Shown here piece after piece: positions 25,620-34,267 of a stretch of DNA of 45,414 nt (the first letter of the stretch is position 1; each line of letters begins with the position of its first letter). Below the pieces are notes generated by a model. The model did no database searches. It saw only the letters and a list, made by a program, of their open reading frames with translations, and had not been told where the DNA came from. The stretch is from Oscillospiraceae bacterium (GTDB lineage Bacteria; Bacillota; Clostridia; Christensenellales; Aristaeellaceae). A program made the translations under genes and the position numbers. The stretch lies in the NCBI GenBank assembly GCA_031270865.1, contig JAISWI010000040.1, positions 1-45,414 on the forward strand, read 5' to 3'.

Positions 25620-27296
25620 TCAGAACAGCCAGTCGTCGCGCGTGGGCAGCTGCTCCTGGACGTGTTGCAGCAGCGCGGGCAGGACGGCGTTCTCGCCGGT
25701 GCGCAGGTACTCGCGGTATTCCTCGATGATCGCGATGGCTTCCTCGTCGGTCTCGGCGAAGTAAGCGCTCTCGCGGGCGACGCGCTCGCGCTCGCCGGCC
25801 ATCAGCGCGTTGTAATCATCCTGGCGGTCGAACGTGCTGAATACCGCGCTGAGGGGATACCCGTCGTACAGCTTGATGGGGCTGAGCTTCTTGTAATCCT
25901 CGATCAGCGGCTCGGCGCCGTCGGCGTTGCCTGGCTCGGTCTCGCCGAACCACAGGTAGCGCTCGGAGGAGATCAGCGGGATGTTGTAGTAGCGGATGCC
26001 GCGGTTGCGCAGCATGACGGTCTGGGCCTCGTCGCCCGCGACCTTGCCCGCGATCAGCTCATCCGTCCAGCGGGGTTGTCCGGCCTCGTTGAAGTAGAAC
26101 GTGTCGCCCTCGAAGCCGTATTCGGTGAGGATGACGCCTTCCTTGCTGTTGATGAAGTCGAACCACGCGAGCGAGGCCTCAAGGTTCTTGTTCGTTACCG
26201 GGAAGGCGATGCCGTGCGTACCGTTGCGGCCGTTTAGCTCCGCCTGTACCTTGGTCGTGCCGTCGCCGTAGGCCAGCGGCCCGATCGGGGTGAACTTGAT
26301 CTCGGGGTTGGTCTGCCAGGTGCCCAGCTTCTTCATCGCGTTGAGCGATACGGAATACTGCGCGGTCTGGACCGCTACGGTGCCGTTGGCTGTCTTCTGC
26401 TCGGCCAGCGTGTCGGTCGTCGTGAAGCATTCCTTATCCAGCAGGCCTTCGGATACCAGCTTGCGAACGAACAGCACCTGGTCCAGGTAAGGCTGCTCGA
26501 GGAAGCGGTATGTGACGTTGCCTTCGGCGTCCAGGCGGTAGTCGGAGAAGTAGGGGTGTTCCTCAAAGCCGATGTACAGCTGGTCCACGCCCCAGCCGTT
26601 GTGGAACGAGGAGGCCGGTATCACGTCGTTGCCGTTGAGGTCCTTGAAGCCGCCTTCCTTGATGGCTTTAAGGAAGTTGTACACGTCGTCCGGCGTCTTG
26701 ACGGCGCTCAGGTCCGTGCCCAGCGCCTGCGCGATGTCGGAGCGGACGAACGCGCCGTACGCCCAGTGCGTGATGTCCTGTATGCTGCCCGGCGTCTCGT
26801 TGGGGATGACGTACTTGTGTCCGTTAAACAGCGGGTCGTTGAGGTCTGTCTCAAGGAATTTCTGGGAGACTACGCCCACGTCCCACGCGTCGCTGAGGTT
26901 CGGGTAGTTGTCGATGACGTCCTCCAGCGGGAGCAGCATGCCCTCGTTGGCCGCCTTCTTGATGACTATGGACTCGCCCGAGCTGCCGCCCCAGAACGGG
27001 AATTCCAGGATGTCGGGCATGTCGCCGGAGGCAAAGATGAGGTTGAGCTTCTCCGTCTCGCTCATCATGATGCCCTCGATCGCGACCGTAACGCCGATCT
27101 TCTCGCGGATGGCCTTGGCCACGTCGTTGTTGTAGGTGTCGTCGGGCGCGATCTTGCCGCCGTTCCACACGTACAGCAGCGTTAGCTGGACGTCGCCGTA
27201 GTGCTTAAGCTCGGTTCCCTCGCCAAGCGCCAGCGGCGCGGCCAGCGTCAGCAGCATCGCCAGCGCCAGCAGGGTGGACAGGATCTTCCTTGTCAT
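25620..27296 (-). CDS. Extracellular solute-binding protein of the second sugar ABC transporter
   Basis: 558 residues. The signal peptide MTRKILSTLLALAMLLTLA with APLALGEG has no lipobox Cys. Landmarks include GVTVAIEGIMMSETEKLNLIFASGDMPDILEFPFW and AFPVTNKNLEASLAWFDFINSKEG, typical of large family 1 binding proteins that accompany LplB/YtcP permeases. The start at 27296 follows GGAAGGAGAG; the open frame extends to 27704, but the added residues are antisense to a permease gene and have no signal peptide. It is the last of three genes (permease, permease, binding protein), the reverse of the order in the first operon. Ligand unknown. Confidence 0.9.
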   Translation of the reverse strand: MTRKILSTLLALAMLLTLAAPLALGEGTELKHYGDVQLTLLYVWNGGKIAPDDTYNNDVAKAIREKIGVTVAIEGIMMSETEKLNLIFASGDMPDILEFPFWGGSSGESIVIKKAANEGMLLPLEDVIDNYPNLSDAWDVGVVSQKFLETDLNDPLFNGHKYVIPNETPGSIQDITHWAYGAFVRSDIAQALGTDLSAVKTPDDVYNFLKAIKEGGFKDLNGNDVIPASSFHNGWGVDQLYIGFEEHPYFSDYRLDAEGNVTYRFLEQPYLDQVLFVRKLVSEGLLDKECFTTTDTLAEQKTANGTVAVQTAQYSVSLNAMKKLGTWQTNPEIKFTPIGPLAYGDGTTKVQAELNGRNGTHGIAFPVTNKNLEASLAWFDFINSKEGVILTEYGFEGDTFYFNEAGQPRWTDELIAGKVAGDEAQTVMLRNRGIRYYNIPLISSERYLWFGETEPGNADGAEPLIEDYKKLSPIKLYDGYPLSAVFSTFDRQDDYNALMAGERERVARESAYFAETDEEAIAIIEEYREYLRTGENAVLPALLQHVQEQLPTRDDWLF

Positions 27297-27322
27297 AGCA
27301 AACTCTCCTTCCATATTCCCAA

Positions 27323-27340
27323 CCCGCCGCAAGCGGCGGG
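27323..27340 (-). repeat. Intercistronic hairpin between permease and binding-protein genes
   Basis: CCCGCCGC and GCGGCGGG pair perfectly around an AA spacer. It occupies the same relative place as the hairpin at 20941 in the first operon, between permease and binding-protein genes, and could let the two parts of the message decay at different rates. Confidence 0.65.
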
Positions 27341-27349
27341 TGGTATAAG

Positions 27350-28276
27350 TCAGCCCTTTACGGAGCCGACCATTACCCCTTTGACATAATATTTCTGCAG
27401 GAATGGGTATACCGCGACGATCGGCATCGTCAGTATCATCACGAACGCCATCTGCAGCGACTGGGGCGTTGTGGTCACCGCCTGGGCGTATATGGCGCTC
27501 TCCTGCCCGGGCTTGATGGACTGCTGGGAGGACGCCTCCATGAGTATTTTCTGCAGCAGCGTCGCGGCGGGCATCAGCTTCTGGTTTGTGACGTAATACG
27601 CGCCGGTGAACCAATCGTTCCAGTGCCCGACGCCCACGAACAGCGCGACCGTGGCCAGCACCGGCAGCGAGGTGGGCAGGTATATCTGTATAAGCGTACG
27701 CCATTCGCCCGCGCCGTCGATCCTGGCGGACTCGCGCAGTTCCGGCGGTATCCCGTCGAAGTATGTCCGCACCAGTATCATGTTGTAGAAACTGAATATC
27801 GACGGCCAGACGAATATCCAGAAGCTCTTGGTCAGCCCCAGCGCGCGCAGCAGCAGGAAGTATGGGACCATCCCGCCCGAGACGATGGTAGTGATGAAGA
27901 AATATAGAACAAAGCCCGTGCGCCCCGGCAGCGTCCGTATATGCAGACCGTACGACATGAGCGAGGTGAAGAACAGCCCGAGCGCGACGCCTATGCCCGT
28001 GCGCCCCACCGAGATCAGGAACGCGTCGACGATCTGCTTGTTCTCGAACGCCTTCTTATAGTTATCCAGCGTGAACGCGCGGGGGAACAGGTAGACCCCG
28101 CCCCGGGCGAAGTCGCGCCCCATGTTGAACGAGGCTATCAGGATATACCAGAACGGGTAGAACGTGATGAACGCGAACAGCGCGAGGAACGTATAGTTGA
28201 ACGCGGTGAACGCGCGAAGCCCGAACGACCTGCGTATCCTGTTCGACCGTAACCCTGTGGCGCGGGCGCCTGGCAT
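27350..28276 (-). CDS. Sugar ABC transporter permease, YtcP type
   Basis: 308 residues, six membrane segments. The EAA loop is SARIDGAGEWRTLIQIYLPTSLPV, and the C-terminus QKYYVKGVMVGSVKG is the textbook end of YtcP-like permeases. The start at 28276 follows AGGGAGGG; 15 further codons upstream would overlap the preceding permease gene and are not needed. A basic stretch (RSNRIRRSF) lies before the first membrane segment. It forms the channel with the LplB-type protein encoded just upstream (28299-29252). Confidence 0.92.
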   Translation of the reverse strand: MPGARATGLRSNRIRRSFGLRAFTAFNYTFLALFAFITFYPFWYILIASFNMGRDFARGGVYLFPRAFTLDNYKKAFENKQIVDAFLISVGRTGIGVALGLFFTSLMSYGLHIRTLPGRTGFVLYFFITTIVSGGMVPYFLLLRALGLTKSFWIFVWPSIFSFYNMILVRTYFDGIPPELRESARIDGAGEWRTLIQIYLPTSLPVLATVALFVGVGHWNDWFTGAYYVTNQKLMPAATLLQKILMEASSQQSIKPGQESAIYAQAVTTTPQSLQMAFVMILTMPIVAVYPFLQKYYVKGVMVGSVKG

Positions 28277-28298
28277 ACAGTATCCCTCCCTTACCCAA

Positions 28299-29252
28299 CT
28301 ACCAGATGGATATCTCGCCAACGCGCTTGGATACCGAGTTGGCCATGAACATCAGCGCGGCGGAGAATACGGACTTGAACAGCCCGATGGCGGTCGCGTA
28401 GCCGAACCTGCCCTCGCGTATGCCGATCTTGAGGACGTACGTGTCGATTATCTGGGATATGGACATGTTCGCGGGCTGCTGCATGAGCAGGATCTGGTCG
28501 GTGTTCGCGTTGAGTATTCCTCCAGTGGCGAGTATGAATAGTATGGATATCGTCGGGCGGATGCCGGGCAGCGTGATATGCCACGCGCAGCGCATCCTGC
28601 CGGCTCCGTCCACTATGGCGGCCTCGTACAGCTCGGGGCTTACGCTGGTGATGGCGGACAGGTAGACTATGGTTCCCCAGCCCACGCCCTTCCATATGTC
28701 GGAGAGCACGGCCATCGGGTAGAAATACTGCTTCTCGCCCATGTAGTACACGGCCTCCAGCCCGAATGTCTGGGTGCGCAGGCTGTTGACCAGGCCGCCG
28801 TAGGGCGTGAAGATGATCGTAAGCAGGGTATAAACAACCACCCACGACACGAAGTGGGGCAGGTATGACACCGTCTGGACCACGCGCTTGAACTTCAGGC
28901 GCTGGACCTCGTTGAGCAGCAGCGCGAGTATGATCGGCGCGGGGAACGAGCAAACCAGCTTCAACGCGCTGATGACCACCGTATTCTTGATAACGCCCCA
29001 GAACTCCGTGGCGAACAGGAACTGCCGGAAGTACTTCAGCCCGACCCATGGGCTGCGCAGTATGCCCATGTTGAACTTATAGTCCTTGAACGCTAGGAGC
29101 ACGCCGTACATCGGCTGATAGCAGAACACCGCGTACCATACGACGGCCGGGAGCAGCATCATATAAACCGCGCTGTGGCGCAGTATCCGCGACCGCGCCG
29201 CCGCCGTTTGAGCCTTTGGCGTCCCCCGCGCCACCTGCCTTGTCAATGCCAC
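28299..29252 (-). CDS. Sugar ABC transporter permease, LplB type
   Basis: 317 residues, six membrane segments. YGVLLAFKDYKFNMGILRSPWVGLKYF and the EAA loop YEAAIVDGAGRMRCAWHITLPGI are typical of LplB-like CUT1 permeases. The reading frame begins at GTG 29252; a TTG two codons later and a GTG at the seventh codon are also possible because no start has an ideally placed ribosome site. It is the first gene of the minus-strand operon and has a perfect consensus promoter about 95 bp upstream (29347-29375). As in the first operon no ATPase gene is present. Confidence 0.9.
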   Translation of the reverse strand: MALTRQVARGTPKAQTAAARSRILRHSAVYMMLLPAVVWYAVFCYQPMYGVLLAFKDYKFNMGILRSPWVGLKYFRQFLFATEFWGVIKNTVVISALKLVCSFPAPIILALLLNEVQRLKFKRVVQTVSYLPHFVSWVVVYTLLTIIFTPYGGLVNSLRTQTFGLEAVYYMGEKQYFYPMAVLSDIWKGVGWGTIVYLSAITSVSPELYEAAIVDGAGRMRCAWHITLPGIRPTISILFILATGGILNANTDQILLMQQPANMSISQIIDTYVLKIGIREGRFGYATAIGLFKSVFSAALMFMANSVSKRVGEISIW

Positions 29253-29303
29253 CGCCCCGCTTTCATGTCCACTCGCTGACCACGCGCCCGGAGAAACATT
29301 CGT

Positions 29304-29319
29304 TATATATATATATATA
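29304..29319. repeat. (TA)8 tract in the 5' leader of the second sugar ABC operon
   Basis: Eight TA units lie between the predicted start of the minus-strand transcript (about 29340) and the first permease start (29252). Such tracts are prone to slippage, which would change leader length or folding rather than reading frame. Confidence 0.7.
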
Positions 29320-29346
29320 GCGACAACCTCTAAATCTTACTAGATG

Positions 29347-29375
29347 ATTATAGCGGATATTCCAGTCGATGTCAA
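29347..29375 (-). promoter_or_regulatory. Perfect consensus sigma-A promoter of the second sugar ABC operon
   Basis: On the minus strand, TTGACA (29375-29370) and TATAAT (29352-29347) with exactly 17 bp between them. The 305-bp gap 29253-29557 holds this promoter, the (TA)8 tract and the divergent promoter at 29453; nothing else is recognisable there. Confidence 0.88.
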
Positions 29376-29452
29376 TTACTTTTACCACATCGGCCCATTT
29401 GTTGTGCGATAGTAACCGCAAATCGGCTAAGAGGGCGCGCCCCCGCGTCTCA

Positions 29453-29481
29453 TTGACAGGGGCGGCCTGATGCTCTACAAT
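29453..29481 (+). promoter_or_regulatory. Sigma-A promoter of the sugar isomerase/epimerase gene
   Basis: TTGACA (29453-29458) and TACAAT (29476-29481) are 17 bp apart. It diverges from the minus-strand promoter 29347-29375; about 77 bp separate the two -35 boxes, so one regulator could serve both directions. Confidence 0.82.
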
Positions 29482-29557
29482 CTCTATCATGTAACTTATT
29501 AGCGGCGCGAATCCCCCCCCTTGAAACCAATGCTGCCATAAAGGAGGCCAACCAATA

Positions 29558-30442
29558 ATGAAGATCCATTCCGTAGCCTGGGGCTGGACGTTGACGCCGG
29601 AGGACATGCCCGAAGGCGGCAGCCTGCTCGACATTGCCGACAGCGTGAAGTCGCTGGGGTTCGACGGCGTGGACTACCTGTCCACCCGCGAGTCGCTGGA
29701 CGAGTATTTCACGGCCGAGAATTGTAAAAAGATAAAGGATCACCTGGACGGGATCGGCCTGGACGCCGGCGGGTTCGTGTTCCAGTCGGACGAGTGGAAC
29801 AACCCGGACGCCGCCGCGAACGGCCTGCAGCTGGCGTACTTCGCGAAATGCGCGGAGGCTGCCTCGCGGATCGGCGCCCCCATCATATCCTGCATCATCC
29901 CCCACCCGTTCGGCGCGAAGCCCACGCGCGGGAACGCCTCGCCTTCCGAGAAGCAGGCGTTCAACCTGCCCAAAGGGTACGACTTCCAGGCGGATTGGGA
30001 TCGCTTCGCGGCGGGGCTGGCAAGGGCGTGCGACATAGCCGCCGATCACGGCATAACTATCGCTCTGGAGTGTTTCCCGAAGTCGCTGTGCTCCACGCCA
30101 CACGCGATGATACGGATCGTCAAGGACGTTAACCGCCCCAACTTCGGCATCCAGCTGGATACAGCGCACCTGATGAACCAGCGGCTGGACGTCGAGACCG
30201 CCATATACCAGCTGGGCAAGGATCGGATCAAGCACCTGCACTGCAAGGATTCCGACGGCCTTACTCGCGGTAACCTCCCGGCGGGCAGCGGGCTCGTGGA
30301 CTATACGCGCGTGTTCGACGCGCTGTCGGATATCGGGTACGAGGGCCGCGCGTCCGTCGAGGTCGAGTTCACCGACAACCCCGCCCGGTATATGAGACAG
30401 GCGCTGGACCACCTGAAACTATGCTTAGCCCATAAGTATTGA
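29558..30442 (+). CDS. Sugar phosphate isomerase/epimerase (AP endonuclease 2-like TIM barrel)
   Basis: 294 residues of the xylose-isomerase-like TIM barrel. Metal-site landmarks are ITIALECFPKS with Glu171, FGIQLDTAHLMNQ, IKHLHCKDSDG and the late ASVEVEFTDNP with a second Glu. Proteins of this fold isomerise or epimerise sugars and inositol derivatives. AGGAGG precedes the ATG. It is transcribed divergently from the second sugar ABC operon and dehydrogenases, so it probably acts on the same imported sugar; the reaction cannot be fixed from sequence alone. Confidence 0.88.
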   Translation: MKIHSVAWGWTLTPEDMPEGGSLLDIADSVKSLGFDGVDYLSTRESLDEYFTAENCKKIKDHLDGIGLDAGGFVFQSDEWNNPDAAANGLQLAYFAKCAEAASRIGAPIISCIIPHPFGAKPTRGNASPSEKQAFNLPKGYDFQADWDRFAAGLARACDIAADHGITIALECFPKSLCSTPHAMIRIVKDVNRPNFGIQLDTAHLMNQRLDVETAIYQLGKDRIKHLHCKDSDGLTRGNLPAGSGLVDYTRVFDALSDIGYEGRASVEVEFTDNPARYMRQALDHLKLCLAHKY

Positions 30443-30449
30443 GCGCCGT

Positions 30450-30479
30450 CCCGCCGCCTGGCATAACGCCGGCGGCGGG
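30450..30479 (+). other. GC hairpin after the isomerase gene
   Basis: CCCGCCGCC (30450-30458) pairs with GGCGGCGGG (30471-30479), 8 bp after the isomerase stop. There is no T run, so it is a weak terminator candidate; the following MATE gene may be reached by read-through. Confidence 0.5.
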
Positions 30480-30523
30480 TACGCGCCCTTCCGGTCAATA
30501 AACGCAAGGGATGGTCGGTTATC

Positions 30524-31909
30524 TTGAACTATATATCCCGGGATAAACAATTCTACCGCAAGCTGCTGGGGCTCGCCGCGCCGATGATCCTGCAGAACCT
30601 GATCAACAACTCGCTGCTGGCGCTGGACACGTTCATGGTCGGCGCGTTGGGCGAGGAGACGCTGGGCGGCGTGACCCTCGCCAACACGGTCTTTTTCGTT
30701 GTGATGCTGCTCAACGCCGGACTCCAGAGCGGGGGCATGGTGCTCATCAGCCAATACTGGGGCAAGCGCGACGAGAACGCCATCAACCGCGTATTCGGCA
30801 TAGGCGCGGGCATCGCGCTGGCGGTAAGCGCGCTGATATCGGCGGCGATCACGCTGTTTCCCCTCCAGATATACAGCCTGACCACCAACAACCCCGACCT
30901 GCTGCCCATAGCCGCGCGTTACGCCCGGATCGTCGCGGTGTCATATGTCCTCAACAGCATAACCATGATGTATATCGCGGCGCAGCGCTCCATGGGCAAC
31001 ACCCGGCTGGGCATGCGCGCGCTCGTCATATCGATGATGGTCAACACTTTCCTCAATTGGGTGATGATATTCGGCAAGCTGGGATTCCCGGCGATGGGCG
31101 TGGAGGGCGCGGCCTTGGCCACAGTCATATCCAGGGCAATCGAGCTGGCCATCGTCGTCCGCTACGCGCTTCGCAAATCCAGCTTCCGCCTGGATTTCCG
31201 CGCCATGACGCGTCCCGGTATCCTTATCTTCAAGGATTTCCTGAAATACGCGGTCCCCGTCGTCGTCAACGAGACGGTTTGGGCGTTCGGGTTCTCGCTC
31301 TACGCGGTGATCATCGGGCACATGCCGGGCGCGGTGTCGGGCGTCGCGGCTTATACCATTACGCTTACGGTCGAGCGCGTTCTCTCAGCCGCTTACTTCG
31401 GCGCGGGCAGCGCGGCGGCGATACTCGTGGGCGCCCCGCTGGGCGCGGGCGACCCGGAGGCCGCCCGGACCGCCGGGACTACCGTGCTGCTTGTAACATT
31501 CCTGCTGGGGGTGGCGGCCGGGGCGGTGATGCTCATACTGTCGCTAACGGCGCTGGAGCCAGTGCTGTTCCCGCTGTTCGGCGCGAGCGGCGAGACCCGC
31601 CGCGTCGGAGGGAGGATGCTGATCTTCCTGTCCATCGCCACGCCGTTCAAGGCGTTCAACTTCTGCAACATCGTGGGCGTGCTTCGCGGCGGAGGCGACG
31701 TCCGCGCGGGCGTGTACCTGGATCTCTCCGCGATGTACGTGGTCGCGCTGCCGGCGTCCGCGCTGGCCGGGCTGGTGTTCGGGGCGCCCGTGATGGTCGT
31801 ATACGCGCTGATGAACCTGGAGGAAGTGGTCAAGCTGTTCTTCGGGTACTGGCGGTTTTCTCAGCGCAAGTGGCTTCGCGACGTCACGCGCGACCTGGGC
31901 GCGGCGTAA
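30524..31909 (+). CDS. MATE family efflux transporter
   Basis: 461 residues with about 12 hydrophobic segments in two related halves. The start FYRKLLGLAAPMILQNLINNSLLALDTFMVGALGEETLGGVTLAN is typical of MATE proteins, as are SGGMVLISQYWGKRDENAINR and GAPLGAGDPEAARTAGTTV at the equivalent place in the second half. MATE pumps export cationic drugs or metabolites using Na+ or H+. The start is TTG at 30524 behind AAGGGATGG. It is followed 15 bp later by a histidine phosphatase gene. Substrate unknown. Confidence 0.92.
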   Translation: MNYISRDKQFYRKLLGLAAPMILQNLINNSLLALDTFMVGALGEETLGGVTLANTVFFVVMLLNAGLQSGGMVLISQYWGKRDENAINRVFGIGAGIALAVSALISAAITLFPLQIYSLTTNNPDLLPIAARYARIVAVSYVLNSITMMYIAAQRSMGNTRLGMRALVISMMVNTFLNWVMIFGKLGFPAMGVEGAALATVISRAIELAIVVRYALRKSSFRLDFRAMTRPGILIFKDFLKYAVPVVVNETVWAFGFSLYAVIIGHMPGAVSGVAAYTITLTVERVLSAAYFGAGSAAAILVGAPLGAGDPEAARTAGTTVLLVTFLLGVAAGAVMLILSLTALEPVLFPLFGASGETRRVGGRMLIFLSIATPFKAFNFCNIVGVLRGGGDVRAGVYLDLSAMYVVALPASALAGLVFGAPVMVVYALMNLEEVVKLFFGYWRFSQRKWLRDVTRDLGAA

Positions 31910-31924
31910 GGAGGCGCGGCCGAT

Positions 31925-32626
31925 ATGTTGTTATATATAATCCGACACGGCGACCCCGACTACAAAAACGACTGCCTGACCGAAAAAGGCAGGGCGCAGG
32001 CGGCGGCGCTGGCCAAGCGCCTCGCCGTCCACGGGCTGGACCGCGTCTACTCCTCGCCGATGGGACGCGCCAGACAGACCGCCCAGCCCGCGTGCGATCT
32101 GTTGGGCTTACCTCTCCAGATAGAAGACTGGACAGCGGAGAACGCCGCGTGGGACGAGCTGGCCGCGCGGCATCCGGACGGTCGGTTCACATGGGCGTTC
32201 CACGCCCAGAACACATTGTTCCGGCAGGAGTCCACGCGCCGACGCGAGGATTGGTTCAACATCGAGCCGTTCCCGCCGACCTCGCGCAAGGGTTATGAGC
32301 GTATCCGCCAGCATTCCGACGGGTTCATCGCGCGGCTGGGGTATGTCCGGGAGGGATCGCTCTACCGGATCGAAAGGCCCAGCCGTGAGCGGGTCGCGGT
32401 GTTCTGCCACCAGGGGTTTGGCACGACGTGGATGTCGCACCTGCTGGACGTGCCGCCCCAGATATTCTGGGCGGGGTTCGACGTTACGCATTCCAGCGTG
32501 ACCATCCTGCTGTTCCGCGACAACCCCGACGGCTGGACCGCGCCCATGTGCCTATGCCTCTCCGACACGTCGCACATATACAAGGAGGGCCTGCCGCTCC
32601 AGCACAACAACGAGATCGATATCTAG
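31925..32626 (+). CDS. Histidine phosphatase superfamily protein
   Basis: 233 residues. LLYIIRHGDPDY contains the phosphorylated His in its RHG motif, followed by LTEKGRAQAAALAKRL and YSSPMGRARQTAQPA, and a second catalytic His in AVFCHQGFG. This is the phosphoglycerate-mutase-like (cofactor-dependent) phosphatase fold. Compared with simple family members it has an insertion between the two halves (about 80-140). The substrate is unknown; members of this group dephosphorylate sugars, nucleotides or coenzyme precursors. AAGGAGG lies in the gap after the MATE gene, so the two may be co-transcribed. Confidence 0.9.
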   Translation: MLLYIIRHGDPDYKNDCLTEKGRAQAAALAKRLAVHGLDRVYSSPMGRARQTAQPACDLLGLPLQIEDWTAENAAWDELAARHPDGRFTWAFHAQNTLFRQESTRRREDWFNIEPFPPTSRKGYERIRQHSDGFIARLGYVREGSLYRIERPSRERVAVFCHQGFGTTWMSHLLDVPPQIFWAGFDVTHSSVTILLFRDNPDGWTAPMCLCLSDTSHIYKEGLPLQHNNEIDI

Positions 32627-32640
32627 CCAGCCAGCCCTGC

Positions 32641-34161
32641 CTACTCCGTCTCCGACGGCGAGTAGAACGAGCAGCCCCCGATGAATTCCCTAAGCAGCGA
32701 CGTCGGCCCGATATCGCGCTCCACGTCCGCGCCCTCTATGAAATCCATGCACAGGCGCAGACGCTCCAGCGTGGAGGACATCTCGGGCGTCCCGACGGCC
32801 TCGGCAAGCAGCGGCGCGGCGTATTTCTTCAGCGCCGTCCACTCGTAGGGCAGCGCGGAGTTGAACGACACGTCCGCGGTCTCCTGGTAAGGGAATATCC
32901 ACCGCTCCTCGCCGCGCCTGACCGACGGCCACATCCCCAGCGTGCGCTCGATCCCCGCTCCTCGGAACTGGTGGTCGCGCACCACGCGCCGGATCAGCCG
33001 CGCGTCGGTCGTGCGAAGGCGGTTGTGCGCGTCCAGGTTCAGCGCGGTAAGCGGGCTGATGTATACGCGCAGGCACATGTCGCGCGGCAGCGACGCGGAT
33101 ACGCGCGGGTTCAGCCCGTGGATGCCCTCTATCAGCAGCGGCTGGCCTTCGCCAAGCCGCGCGGTCGGGCCGACACGCGCCGCTCCCCTCGTGAAATCAT
33201 ATTGCGGCATAACGACCGTCTCGCCCTCCAGAAGGCTGGACAGGCGTTTGTTGAGCAGCGGAATATTCAGCGCGTCGATGTGCTCAAGGTCGCGCTCGCC
33301 CTTCTCGTCCAGCGGGATCTCCGGGCGCGGCAGGTAGAAGTCGTCCAGCGATATGAGCATCGGGCGCTTGCCCAGCACGCGCAGCTGGATCGCCAGGCGG
33401 TGGGTGAACGTGGTCTTGCCGGACGACGACGGCCCGGCCACTAGTATCGCCCGCGCCCCGCGCTCGACTATCTGGTCCGCGATCTCGGCGATCGACTTCT
33501 CGTGCAGGGCCTCGCTGACCAGCGCGACGTCGCGGATGCCGCCGTTGCGCGCGCAGTCGTTAAGGTCCGCCGCGTACCTCACGTTCAGTATCCTCGCCCA
33601 CCGCGCGGCCTGCTCGAACGTGCGCATGAACTTATGCTGCGCCGTCCACTCCAGCAGGGTGCCCGGGTCGGACGACGGAATCCGCAGCACCACGCCCGGC
33701 GCGTACGGACGCAGCGCGAACACCTTCAGCGCCCCCGCCGACGGCAGCAGCTCGCCGAACAGGTAATCCCTGTACCCGTCCAGCGAGTAAACGGGAACCT
33801 TGTCGGTCAAGGCGGCCGGGCCGCGCTCCAGCAGCCGCGCGGCCGGGGCCTGCCCGCCCTCCTCGTACAGCTCGCGCAGTTTGGATATCGGCCAGTCCTC
33901 CCGCGTAAAGGGCGCGTCGGCCTCTACGCTCATCCTCATGCGCCGCTCTATCCGCGCGACTGTAAAGTTATCCACCGGCTGCGATAGGCTGGCGTACACC
34001 CCGTAGTGCACGCTGTGCTCTATCGATACCCGCGCCCCGGGGCACTCCACGGACGCCGCGGCCAGGAACAGGAACCTTACCGAGCGCTCATACGCCCGCC
34101 TAGCCTTGTCGTCCCACGTCGCGGAACGCGCGTCCGCGCGATTAATTACGCTTTCTGTCAC
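32641..34161 (-). CDS. Nucleoside kinase, uridine kinase/phosphoribulokinase-like with N-terminal ThrRS-like domain
   Basis: 506 residues. The C-terminal half is a P-loop kinase: GPSSSGKTTF (about 243-252), MLISLDDFYLPR and LLIEGIHGLNPRVSA are those of uridine kinase-like enzymes. The N-terminal half, with SVHYGVYASL, PVYSLDGYRDYL and VVLRIPSSDP, resembles the TGS/threonyl-tRNA-synthetase-like region common in this large clostridial family. The expected reaction is phosphorylation of a nucleoside; substrate not determined. The start chosen is GTG at 34161, 5 nt after GGAGG; the TTG at 34173 overlaps that site. A promoter lies upstream at 34208-34237. It is convergent with the phosphatase gene. 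Confidence 0.85.
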   Translation of the reverse strand: MTESVINRADARSATWDDKARRAYERSVRFLFLAAASVECPGARVSIEHSVHYGVYASLSQPVDNFTVARIERRMRMSVEADAPFTREDWPISKLRELYEEGGQAPAARLLERGPAALTDKVPVYSLDGYRDYLFGELLPSAGALKVFALRPYAPGVVLRIPSSDPGTLLEWTAQHKFMRTFEQAARWARILNVRYAADLNDCARNGGIRDVALVSEALHEKSIAEIADQIVERGARAILVAGPSSSGKTTFTHRLAIQLRVLGKRPMLISLDDFYLPRPEIPLDEKGERDLEHIDALNIPLLNKRLSSLLEGETVVMPQYDFTRGAARVGPTARLGEGQPLLIEGIHGLNPRVSASLPRDMCLRVYISPLTALNLDAHNRLRTTDARLIRRVVRDHQFRGAGIERTLGMWPSVRRGEERWIFPYQETADVSFNSALPYEWTALKKYAAPLLAEAVGTPEMSSTLERLRLCMDFIEGADVERDIGPTSLLREFIGGCSFYSPSETE

Positions 34162-34207
34162 GACGTCCTCCAAAAACGGGATTTTATAGCTTCCCAGCCA
34201 CGTCTAT

Positions 34208-34237
34208 ATTATATTAAATAAGCCGCCTGTCATGCAA
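34208..34237 (-). promoter_or_regulatory. Promoter of the nucleoside kinase gene
   Basis: On the minus strand, TTGCAT (34237-34232) and TATAAT (34213-34208) are 18 bp apart in an AT-rich patch. Predicted transcript start is near 34201, about 40 nt before the GTG. Confidence 0.65.
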
Positions 34238-34267
34238 CATTGCGCGGCGGCGGCGGGAGGCGGTTGT

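Noticed and set aside
27297-27704. N-terminal extension of the second sugar-binding protein
   Set aside because: The frame is open upstream, but the extension overlaps the permease gene and puts the signal peptide in the middle of the protein.
31057-32298. 413-residue plus-strand open frame
   Set aside because: Overlaps the MATE and phosphatase genes in another frame; Arg/Gly/Ala-rich composition is that of a frame shadow.
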